8,020 bases of DNA from CANHEE01 sp043777755 (GTDB taxonomy: Bacteria; Bacteroidota; Bacteroidia; Chitinophagales; Saprospiraceae): assembly GCA_043777755.1 (NCBI GenBank), contig JAYWHK010000225.1, positions 1 through 8,020 on the forward strand, written 5' to 3'. Within the stretch, counting starts at the first letter, position 1. Each line of letters opens with the position of its first letter. A program made the translations under genes and the position numbers. The notes beneath the pieces were generated by a model, which ran no database searches, was not told the origin of the DNA, and was given only the letters and a program-made list of their open reading frames with translations. Positions 1 through 5,822 of this stretch are shown piece by piece.

Positions 1-135
1 ATATTGATATTTTATTTTTATAAAAATTATAAAAATGTTATAAAATTTTAGTGTCTAAAAAATTTATACCTAAAATTTCAAAAACTGGAACATCGAGTGA
101 TAATCAATTTATTTTTCGTAATGACTTAGTACATT

Positions 136-220
136 GTTCTAAAAGTTTGTAATTGTTTGTAATTGTTGTATTATTTTGGTTTTCAATCAGTTAGAACCAT
201 TCCAAACAATAGCAAACATT
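136..220. repeat. GTTTG/CAAAC repeat element with TTAGAAC core
   Basis: The left part has GTTCTAA (136-142) followed by two GTTTGTAATT units (145-164). The right part has TTAGAAC (191-197) followed by CAAAC-type units to about 219. GTTCTAA and TTAGAAC are exact inverted copies. The 191-208 core, TTAGAACCATTCCAAACA, matches 6995-7012 at 16 of 18 positions. The two sites therefore appear to be members of one dispersed intergenic repeat family. Function is unknown. Confidence 0.6.
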
Positions 221-260
221 AAATAACTAGAAAAACAGTGTACTTAGCGTATTTTATTTA

Positions 261-304
261 ATCACGAATTTTATCTAATTAAACGAATTTTCACTAATCG
301 TGAT
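261..304. repeat. ATCACGAATT dispersed repeat, copy 1, with inverted ends
   Basis: The element begins with ATCACGA (261-267) and ends with its inverse TCGTGAT (298-304). Between them it contains AATTAAACGAATTTT. The copy at 867-907 shares the same order of blocks: ATCACGAATTTT, then AATTAAACGAATTT, then CACTAATCGT. Degenerate AATCACGAATTTTTAACGAA tracts are a familiar kind of intergenic filler in Bacteroidota genomes. The ends could form a 7-bp stem around a 30-base loop. Confidence 0.6.
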
Positions 305-697
305 GTTGAAAATTAAATCTAATTTTACTAATTTAATTAAAACTTCGTTTTAATTTTGTAAGCGTCTAAGTCTTACTATTTTTCATTCATTAAATGGATT
401 CTATTTGATTATTGAATATTGAAAAAATGCACTTTTAGTATAGACTACATTGCTTATTGACAGTACAAAGGTATAAAAAAGGCTACAGAATGAAAATATT
501 TTGAAGTAAATATTAAAAAAAGGAAAAAATGATTTTCTAATTGGTGTTTTTTCACTACAAAATTCGTATTTATTAAAAATAATTATATTTGATTTTGTAT
601 AACTATGATATTTCAAAAAAATATTTTTTAAAAATAATTTTTTAGTTTCAATTATTGTATATAAATTTGTGAGGATATACACCCAGCGGATATTAGA

Positions 698-741
698 TAT
701 TAGATAATTAGATATTGGATATTAGATAATTAGATATTGGA
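698..741. repeat. 22-bp direct tandem duplication
   Basis: Two exact copies of a 22-bp unit, at 698-719 and 720-741, are built from TATTAGATAATTAGAT plus ATTGGA. They are flanked by partial units (691-697 and 742-746). The unit is itself made of shorter TTAGATA words, so it probably grew by slippage. It does not overlap any credible gene. Confidence 0.85.
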
Positions 742-866
742 TATTGCAGACGCTTGTTATTCAAAACTTTGCATAAATGCAAAATTCCAAAATCACTTTC
801 AGATGTGTATATTTTAAGGAAACAGAGAAAACAAAAAACTGAATGGCTAATTCATGCGAATTTTTT

Positions 867-907
867 ATCACGAATTTTGGCGAATTAAACGAATTTCACT
901 AATCGTA
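867..907. repeat. ATCACGAATT dispersed repeat, copy 2
   Basis: This is the second copy of the 261-304 element, lying just upstream of the OmpA-like gene. It keeps ATCACGAATTTT, AATTAAACGAATTT and CACTAATCGT in the same order. It has lost the final GAT of the inverted end: TCGTAAG replaces TCGTGAT. Confidence 0.6.
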
Positions 908-980
908 AGTAGTGCAAAACGATATATTAATTAATCATTCAACTTATTATTTTACATTTCATCTATTTAAATTGATTTTT

Positions 981-1877
981 ATGAATAAATTATCAATCTG
1001 GCACTTTCTATTGGTCGCTTGGATTGCGATGGGTGTTTTTTTATGGAAAAATTACCTTTGCGATTGTTGGTCAGGCAATGGAACGAATAAATCTTTGACT
1101 AAGGGAGGAACTGGTACTTGGAATATCAGTGATGGTAATGCTTTTTCCGCAACGGCAAATGAGCATTTTAAATTTGAGCGTTCTGGTACAAATTATATTG
1201 ATGTACTTTCTCCGAGTTTGCAAAGTAGTGTTGTACAAACGGTGGCTTATTTGCAAAACAATCCAGATAAGTCATTGATTATCACTGGTTTTTATCATGC
1301 TGACGAAACGAATAATTCTCTTTTACCGAATTTGGGTATGGCAAGAGCAAATGATGTGAAGGGTTATTTGAGTTCTTTGGGTGTTCCGTCAAGACAACTT
1401 GGTTTGGAAGGGAAGTTGTTGGCTGAAAAAAATTGGTTTGTCAATGATACCTTGCAAAAAGGGGTTGATTTTTCTTTTGGAAAAATTGAACTATCAAATA
1501 CAAGAATTGATGACATCAAAAGCCGCTTGGTTGGGAAGCCTTTGACCTTGTATTTTGCGGTAAATGAAAAAGCAATTTCGCTGAATGAACAACAAAGAAG
1601 TGATTTTGCAGATATGATTTATTATCTTGATAATGTTCCGAATAGCGAATTGGATATTGCTGGTCATACTGATAATAGTGGAAAACCTGCTGTCAATGAG
1701 TATATTTCGGCGGAAAGGGCAAAATTCGTTGGCACGTATTTGGAAGAGAACGGAAGTATCGGTCACGATAAAATAAAAACGGCTGGCTTTGGCTCTAAAA
1801 AACCAATTCTCCCAAATACAACAAAAGAAAATAAAGCGTTGAATCGTAGGGTTGAGGTGGTTTTGAATGTCCAATAA
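981..1877 (+). CDS. Membrane-anchored OmpA-family protein with two OmpA-like domains
   Basis: This 298-residue protein has a short N-terminus, one hydrophobic segment (about residues 6-22), then Cys27 and Cys29 just after the membrane and a Gly/Thr/Asn-rich linker. A degenerate OmpA-like domain follows (about 62-150). It keeps the LGMARANDV helix with Arg122 but lacks the closing NRRVE motif. A complete OmpA C-terminal domain follows (about 185-298), with GHTD (228-231), SAERA (243-247) and NRRVE (288-292). Asp231 and Arg246 match the Asp/Arg pair that binds diaminopimelate in characterised OmpA domains, so peptidoglycan binding is likely. No beta-barrel is present, so this is a tether rather than a porin. 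I chose ATG 981 because it starts directly before the hydrophobic segment. A GTG at 912 would add 23 residues of unconvincing sequence. It is followed on the same strand by the two HHH repeat proteins. I believe similar OmpA/HHH pairs occur in other Bacteroidota, but this is from memory. Confidence 0.88.
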   Translation: MNKLSIWHFLLVAWIAMGVFLWKNYLCDCWSGNGTNKSLTKGGTGTWNISDGNAFSATANEHFKFERSGTNYIDVLSPSLQSSVVQTVAYLQNNPDKSLIITGFYHADETNNSLLPNLGMARANDVKGYLSSLGVPSRQLGLEGKLLAEKNWFVNDTLQKGVDFSFGKIELSNTRIDDIKSRLVGKPLTLYFAVNEKAISLNEQQRSDFADMIYYLDNVPNSELDIAGHTDNSGKPAVNEYISAERAKFVGTYLEENGSIGHDKIKTAGFGSKKPILPNTTKENKALNRRVEVVLNVQ

Positions 1878-1887
1878 ATCTTTAAAG

Positions 1888-2099
1888 TGGGATTTTTAAC
1901 CACGGATTTTTAACGGATTATAGGAATTTTATTTCACTTCGCTCAATTTTTTTTTAATCACGAATTTTTAACGAATTTACACAGATTACACGAATTTTTA
2001 ATTCCACTAAATACTTTGAAACTTTGTTCCAAAGTCGAATTTCACGAATTTCATTTTTCGCTTTGCTCAAATTTTTAATCACGAATTTTTAATACAACT
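1888..2099. repeat. Cluster of degenerate CACGAATTTTTAACGAATT repeats between genes
   Basis: The spacer between the OmpA-like gene and the next gene is almost wholly repeat-derived. It contains a diverged ACCACGGATTTTTAACGGAT version (about 1899-1919), ATCACGAATTTTTAACGAA (1958-1976), ACACGAATTTTTAAT (1988-2002), TTCACGAATTTC (2041-2052) and ATCACGAATTTTTAAT (2078-2093). Two of them are preceded by a matching lead-in, CACTTCGCTCAA at 1935 and TCGCTTTGCTCAA at 2058, so a larger unit was duplicated. A small hairpin, ACTTTG-TTC-CAAAGT, lies at 2021-2035. It has no U-tract, so I do not call it a terminator. Confidence 0.65.
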
Positions 2100-2114
2100 A
2101 AAAAAAATAAAATT

Positions 2115-3569
2115 ATGATGTGTTATCTTTTACCATTATTATTAATGCTTGGTACGGCTTTATTGACTTGGCTGGCGAGCAAAAATTCAATTCAATCAAC
2201 TGTTGAAAATGACTACGAAACAAGGCTTTTGGAGTCAGAGGAGCGTTATAACGCACTAAGTAATGAGTATATTGGTTATGTTGAAAAAAATAAACATTCT
2301 GAGAATACTTATGCAACGTATAAAAGTGACTACGAGGCAGTTTCCGCAGATAGAACTCAGTGGAAAACGAAATATACCAATCTTTTTATAGAAACTGAGC
2401 AACAAATCAAAGAATACCAAGGAAGTTTGTCGCATTGGGAGAAAAAGTTTATTCAGTTAGAAAATGAACAAACGGAGTCTTTGCAAGCAAAAGACAGCGA
2501 AATTGCCAGTTGGAATAATAAGTTTGCCAACTTGGAGTCTGAAATGATTGTTGCGAAAACAAGTTTTTCAGCTGCTGCGCCTGTTGAAAAGATTGTAGAG
2601 GTGGAGCGTATCGTAGAGCGTGTAGTAAAAGTAAATGTTCCTGTGGAAGTCATTAAAGAAGTTGAGCGCATTGTGGAAGTTCCTGTCGAAGTGATTCGTG
2701 AAGTGGAGGTTATCAAGGAAGTAGAGCGCATTATAGAAGTTCCTGTCGAAGTAATTCGTGAAGTGGAGGTTATTAAGGAAGTAGAGCGCATTGTAGAAGT
2801 TCCTGTCGAAGTGATTAAAGAAATTAACGTAGAGGTAGAAAAAATTATAGAAGTGGAACGTATCGTGGAAGTAGAAAAAATTGTTGAGGTGGAAAAAATC
2901 GTAGAGGTTGTTAATGAAATTGAAGTCATTAAAGAAGTAGAAGTTTTTTCCGATACAGAAAGGATTGTAGAAATCCCAGTCGATGTGATACGTGAAATAG
3001 AAGTAGAAAGGATTATAGAGGTGGAACGAATCGTAGAAGTAGAAAAAATTGTAGAAGTAGAACGTATCGTGGAAGTAGAAAAAATTGTTGAGGTCATTAA
3101 AGAAATTGAGGTCATTAAAGAAGTTCCTATTGAGATTATTCGAGAAATAGAAGTAACTCGAGAAATTGATATGGAGTCTTTAATGGCAATGTTGGGTCAA
3201 ATGGGTACTGTAGAAGTTTCTCGGACTGTTATTGAAAATGAAGTCGAGGAAGCACCCGTAGTAATGGCATTGGTTCAAGAAGAGATTCCCGTAGTGATTC
3301 AAGAAGTCGCTGTACGTAAAGATGATTTGACAATTATAGAAGGGATTGGTCCCAAAATCGCAGAATTGCTTAACAATGACGGTATTACATCTTTCAAACA
3401 ATTGGCAATTACAGAAATTTCTTATATAAAAATCTTATTGGAGCGTGCAGGTTCTCGTTTCCAAATGCACAAACCTGATAGCTGGCCTGAACAGGCTCGC
3501 TTTGCCGCAGAAGGTCGTTTTGATGATCTGAAAGTGTGGCAGGAGGAGTTGAATGCTGGGAAAAAGTAG
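2115..3569 (+). CDS. Membrane-anchored coiled-coil protein with valine/glutamate repeats and C-terminal HHH domain
   Basis: This 484-residue protein begins with a hydrophobic segment (about residues 3-21). A charged region follows (about 30-145), rich in Glu, Lys, Asn and Gln and probably coiled coil. Residues 157-351 are a repeat tract of VEVIKE/VEVIRE, VPVEVI and VEKIVE/VERIVE units. After a short linker starting IDMESLMAML (351-360) comes a HHH domain (403-484). This has the hairpin motif IEGIGPKIAELL and a family-typical tail: AGSRFQMHKPDSWPEQA and a DDLKVWQEEL helix. This domain resembles the C-terminal extension of Bacteroidota ribosomal protein L21, so automatic annotation may wrongly call it L21; no L21 core is present. 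HHH domains usually contact DNA or protein, and which applies here is unknown. ATG 2115 has an A-rich leader and no Shine-Dalgarno sequence. ATG 2118 would serve equally well. The gene is a partial paralogue of the next one. Confidence 0.85.
   Translation: MMCYLLPLLLMLGTALLTWLASKNSIQSTVENDYETRLLESEERYNALSNEYIGYVEKNKHSENTYATYKSDYEAVSADRTQWKTKYTNLFIETEQQIKEYQGSLSHWEKKFIQLENEQTESLQAKDSEIASWNNKFANLESEMIVAKTSFSAAAPVEKIVEVERIVERVVKVNVPVEVIKEVERIVEVPVEVIREVEVIKEVERIIEVPVEVIREVEVIKEVERIVEVPVEVIKEINVEVEKIIEVERIVEVEKIVEVEKIVEVVNEIEVIKEVEVFSDTERIVEIPVDVIREIEVERIIEVERIVEVEKIVEVERIVEVEKIVEVIKEIEVIKEVPIEIIREIEVTREIDMESLMAMLGQMGTVEVSRTVIENEVEEAPVVMALVQEEIPVVIQEVAVRKDDLTIIEGIGPKIAELLNNDGITSFKQLAITEISYIKILLERAGSRFQMHKPDSWPEQARFAAEGRFDDLKVWQEELNAGKK
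2637..2820 (+). repeat. 60-bp coding tandem repeat
   Basis: Within the 484-residue protein's gene, two full 60-bp units lie at 2679-2738 and 2739-2798. They are preceded by a shortened 42-bp unit (2637-2678) and followed by a partial one (from 2799). Each full unit encodes 20 residues: VPVEVIREVE then VIKEVERI(V/I)E. The units differ at only a few bases, mostly silent, so this block was amplified more recently than the neighbouring, more diverged repeats. Confidence 0.9.
3321..3569 (+). other. HHH domain-coding segment, paralogous to 5441-5686
   Basis: The last 82 codons of the first repeat-protein gene and the last 81 of the second encode the same domain. Both begin DDLTIIEGIGPKIA and share LLNN, the aligned QMH-P--W motif and a final EEL helix. 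The DNA is closely similar at the start of the domain and diverges toward the end. This is evidence for duplication of a common ancestor rather than independent fusion. Confidence 0.85.
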
Positions 3570-3665
3570 GAAAGTTGGAAAGTGAGAAAGTAAGAAAGTG
3601 AGAAAGTAGCCGTTGGTGTACTTTACGCACGCACTTTCTCTCTTTCTACTCTCCTACTTTCTTTC
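3570..3665. repeat. Five 8-bp GAAAGTNN repeats directly after a stop codon, with an inverted counterpart
   Basis: Immediately after the TAG stop, five units of GAAAGT plus two variable bases run without interruption (3570-3609). Bases 3632-3665 carry the opposite-strand version: CACTTTC, CTTTCTAC, CTACTTTC and CTTTC. The transcript could fold into an imperfect hairpin, with GAAAGTAG (3602-3609) able to pair with CTACTTTC (3654-3661). An A-rich stretch follows instead of a U-tract, so I do not call it an intrinsic terminator. It fills most of the 140-bp gap to the next gene. Confidence 0.75.
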
Positions 3666-3709
3666 TAAAAAAATAAAAAACATTAACCAAAACATATAAC
3701 TTACACAAA

Positions 3710-5686
3710 ATGGAATCTCGTATAGAAAAAAATAGTTTAATAGAAAAAATTAGGCAAGTGGCTGGCGTTTCTATGGCGCAAGCAATAAAGGCTTATGATA
3801 CGATGTTGCAAGAATCCCCATCGTTTAGTATGGCACCTGCCCAAACTTTTGAAACAATCATAGAAAAAATGGTAGAAGTCAATTCGCCATCTACTATTGT
3901 TTCGGTAGAAGTACATAGCGAAAAAGCGGTGAACTTTAATAATACAATTGAAATTATCAAAGAGGTAGAAGTCATTAAGGAAGTTCCCGTGGAAGTGATT
4001 CGAGAAGTCGAAGTCATTAAAGAAGTGGAACGTATCGTAGAAGTTCCTGTGAATGTAATTCAAACAGTAGAGGTCATTCGGGAGGTTGTTGTTGAAAAAA
4101 ATGTAGAAGTAGAAAGAATTGTTGAAGTAGAAAGAATCGTTGAAGTACCAACTGTGGTTTTTCAAACCGTAGAAGTAATTCGTGAAGTTTCTGTCGAAAT
4201 CATCAAAGAAGTTGAGGTGATTAAGGAAATAATTGTAGAAAAAGAGGTAATTGTCAATGTTATTCAAGAAATTGAAGTAATTAAAGAAGTTCCTATCGAA
4301 GTAATTAGGGAAATAGAGGTCATAAAAGAGGTAGAAGTAATCAAAGAAGTAATCGTAAATGTTATTCAAGAAGTAGAGGTCATTAGAGAAGTTATTGTCG
4401 AAATAACAAAAGAAATAGAAGTAATCAAACAAATAGAAATTATCCGAGAAGTTCCCGTCGAAGTAATCAAGGAAGTTGCTGTTATGAAGCAAGTTTCAGT
4501 GATTAAAGAAGTTCCAGTGGAAGTAATTCAACAAGTAGAAATTATCCGTGAAGTTCCCGTTGAAGTCATCAAAGAAGTAATTGTGAACAAAGAAATCGAA
4601 GTGATTCGGGAAGTTCCTGTGAATGTTATCCACGAAATTGAGGTGATTCGGGAAGTTCCAGTCGAAGTTATTCGTGAAGTCGAAGTAATCAGAGAAGTAG
4701 AGGTAATCAGAGAAGTTCCTGTAAATGTAATTAAAGAAGTAGAGGTTATTCGAGAAGTAATCGTAGAAGTAATTAAAGAAGTCGAAGTAGTTAAAGAAGT
4801 GGAAGTGATTCGAGAAGTACCTGTGAATGTAATTCAATATGTTGATGTGGTAAAAGAAATTGCTATCGAAACCATCAAAGAAATTCAAGTCATTAATGAA
4901 GTCGAAGTGATTCGAGAAGTTCCTGTCGAAGTGATTAAAGAAGTGATTCGAGAAGTGGAAATTATCAGAGAAGTACCAGTTGATGTGATTAGAGAAGTCA
5001 ATTCTATTACGGAGGTAGAAAAAATTGTAGAAGTAGAGCGTATTGTTGAAGTAGAAAAAATTGTAGAAGTGGAGCGTATTGTTGAGGTAGAAAAAATCGT
5101 AGAAGTAGAGCGTATTGTTGAGGTAGAAAAAATTGTAGAAGTGGAAAAAATTGTAGAAGTAGAGCGTATTGTAGAAGTGGAAAAAATTGTAGAAGTGGAA
5201 AAAATTGTAGAAGTAGAACGTATTGTAGAAGTTGTAAAAGCTATTGATATGAACAATCTACAAGCAATGATGGCAAAACTAAATACGGTTGAATCTAAAA
5301 AAGTGATTGGAGAAACCCGCAATGTCAAAGAAGGTGTCGTCGTTGAACGTCGTGAAATTGAAACAGGAAGCCACGATTATATCAAATTGACAGAAAAAGT
5401 TGTAGAAGCACCAATTATGGAGGCAAAAGTTATCAGAAATGATGATTTGACAATAATAGAAGGTATTGGTCCAAAAATCGCTGGTTTACTGAACAATGCA
5501 GGTATCTACACTTTCTGGCAATTGGCAAATACCGAAGAAATTATTTTACAAGATATTCTGAACAATGCTGGCTCTTCATACCAAATGCACAATCCTAAAA
5601 CCTGGGCTGCGCAATCCGCACTTGCCGCTGATGAAAAATGGGACGAACTGAACGCTTGGAAAGAAGAATTGAAAGGAGGGAAATAA
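3710..5686 (+). CDS. Large valine/glutamate repeat protein with HU-like N-terminal hairpin and C-terminal HHH domain
   Basis: This 658-residue protein has no signal peptide or membrane segment, unlike its upstream paralogue. Residues about 5-34 (NSLIEKIRQVAGVSMAQAI onward) resemble the two N-terminal dimerisation helices of HU/IHF proteins, but the DNA-binding beta arms are absent. Residues about 79-510 are an almost unbroken repeat tract of (V/I)E(V/I)(I/V)(K/R)E units with periodic VPVEVI or VPVNVI insertions. It ends in twelve exact-length VEKIVE/VERIVE hexads (436-507). A linker starting IDMNNLQAMM (512-521) leads to a HHH domain (578-658) with IEGIGPKIAGLL, AGSSYQMHNPKTW and a WDELNAWKEEL helix. 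Linker and HHH domain match the 484-residue protein, so the two genes share an origin. ATG 3710 follows an A-rich leader without a Shine-Dalgarno sequence. I infer a structural role; no catalytic motif is visible. Confidence 0.85.
   Translation: MESRIEKNSLIEKIRQVAGVSMAQAIKAYDTMLQESPSFSMAPAQTFETIIEKMVEVNSPSTIVSVEVHSEKAVNFNNTIEIIKEVEVIKEVPVEVIREVEVIKEVERIVEVPVNVIQTVEVIREVVVEKNVEVERIVEVERIVEVPTVVFQTVEVIREVSVEIIKEVEVIKEIIVEKEVIVNVIQEIEVIKEVPIEVIREIEVIKEVEVIKEVIVNVIQEVEVIREVIVEITKEIEVIKQIEIIREVPVEVIKEVAVMKQVSVIKEVPVEVIQQVEIIREVPVEVIKEVIVNKEIEVIREVPVNVIHEIEVIREVPVEVIREVEVIREVEVIREVPVNVIKEVEVIREVIVEVIKEVEVVKEVEVIREVPVNVIQYVDVVKEIAIETIKEIQVINEVEVIREVPVEVIKEVIREVEIIREVPVDVIREVNSITEVEKIVEVERIVEVEKIVEVERIVEVEKIVEVERIVEVEKIVEVEKIVEVERIVEVEKIVEVEKIVEVERIVEVVKAIDMNNLQAMMAKLNTVESKKVIGETRNVKEGVVVERREIETGSHDYIKLTEKVVEAPIMEAKVIRNDDLTIIEGIGPKIAGLLNNAGIYTFWQLANTEEIILQDILNNAGSSYQMHNPKTWAAQSALAADEKWDELNAWKEELKGGK
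5015..5230 (+). repeat. Twelve 18-bp coding tandem repeats (VEKIVE/VERIVE hexads)
   Basis: Twelve consecutive 18-bp units encode hexads whose third residue follows the order K R K R K R K K R K K R. The K units read GT(A/G)GAAAAAAT(T/C)GTAGA-type codons and the R units GT(A/G)GA(A/G)CGTATTGT. The near-identity of these copies contrasts with the rest of the tract, where the same amino acids use mixed codons. This points to recent expansion here. The alternating K,R pattern at the start suggests a 36-bp duplication unit, followed by 54-bp (K,K,R) units. Confidence 0.92.
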
Positions 5687-5688
5687 GA

Positions 5689-5716
5689 ATTAAAAATTAA
5701 AAATTAAAAATTAAAA
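5689..5716. repeat. Four 7-bp ATTAAAA tandem repeats after a stop codon
   Basis: Four perfect ATTAAAA units start two bases after the TAA of the 658-residue protein's gene. As at 3570, a short tandem repeat abuts the stop codon. Such ATTAAAA runs are frequent in AT-rich Bacteroidota intergenic DNA. No function is evident. Confidence 0.85.
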
Positions 5717-5785
5717 TACTGATAATCAATGTATTGTAAAATAAAAAAAATATTTTATTTATTTATTTTTATTTATAAAAAAGTT

Positions 5786-5822
5786 AAAAAAAAGCGCAAG
5801 TCGATTGACTTGCGCTTTTTTT
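5786..5822. terminator. Bidirectional intrinsic terminator
   Basis: A perfect 9-bp GC-containing stem is formed by GCGCAAGTC (5794-5802) and GACTTGCGC (5807-5815), with loop GATT. It is flanked by eight A (5786-5793) and seven T (5816-5822). It therefore has a U-tract in both transcripts and should end the plus-strand repeat-protein cluster and the convergent minus-strand regulator gene. Two bases of the regulator's TAA stop codon (5821-5823) lie inside the T-run. Confidence 0.93.

Larger units (their letters stand above)
1..980. other. AT-rich intergenic region without a convincing gene
   Basis: This stretch is extremely AT-rich and rich in stop codons. It contains one open frame on the minus strand (401-682), but its product is a low-complexity Phe/Ile/Lys/Tyr/Ser string with no recognisable domain, so I do not call it a gene. 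What the region does hold is repeats: a GTTTG/CAAAC element with a TTAGAAC core (about 136-220), two copies of an ATCACGAATT element (261-304 and 867-907), and a 22-bp tandem duplication (698-741). Bases 1-51 form a short open frame ending in TAG that could be the tail of an upstream gene, but it is too short to judge. No promoter can be assigned with confidence. Confidence 0.6.

Noticed and set aside
136..220. CRISPR-like appearance of the GTTTG repeats here and at 6851-6993
   Set aside because: Units are 10-22 bp, directly adjacent, without unique spacers and without cas genes. They are simple tandem repeats.
351..669. TAnnTTTG-like Bacteroidota -7 promoter motifs at 351-358 and 662-669
   Set aside because: No TTG at the expected -33 spacing, and both are more than 300 bp from the next gene. 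Such motifs arise by chance in DNA this AT-rich.
401..682. 93-codon minus-strand open frame in the left intergenic region
   Set aside because: Composition simply reflects AT-rich DNA (Phe, Ile, Lys, Tyr, Ser, Asn). No domain, no plausible partner and no promoter.
912..980. GTG start at 912 for the OmpA-like gene
   Set aside because: The extra 23 residues overlap the end of an intergenic repeat neighbourhood and push the membrane segment inward. ATG 981 gives a normal N-terminal anchor.
2453..3115. Long Ser/Thr/Ile-rich open frame on the minus strand opposite the repeat tract
   Set aside because: It mirrors the V/E repeat codons. The complement of GAA, GTA and ATT codons in this frame lacks stops, so openness is a by-product of repeats. 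Its product is only low-complexity STSI strings.
3321..3569. Ribosomal protein L21 annotation for the HHH-bearing proteins
   Set aside because: Only the L21-extension-like HHH domain is present. The L21 core is absent, so this would be a domain-driven misannotation.
3737..5328. Several long minus-strand open frames (3737-4492, 4496-4888, 4885-5328) opposite the second repeat gene
   Set aside because: They have the same cause as above. Products are Asn/Phe/Tyr/Asp or Ser/Thr/Ile strings, with no start context, domain or spacing that suggests genes.
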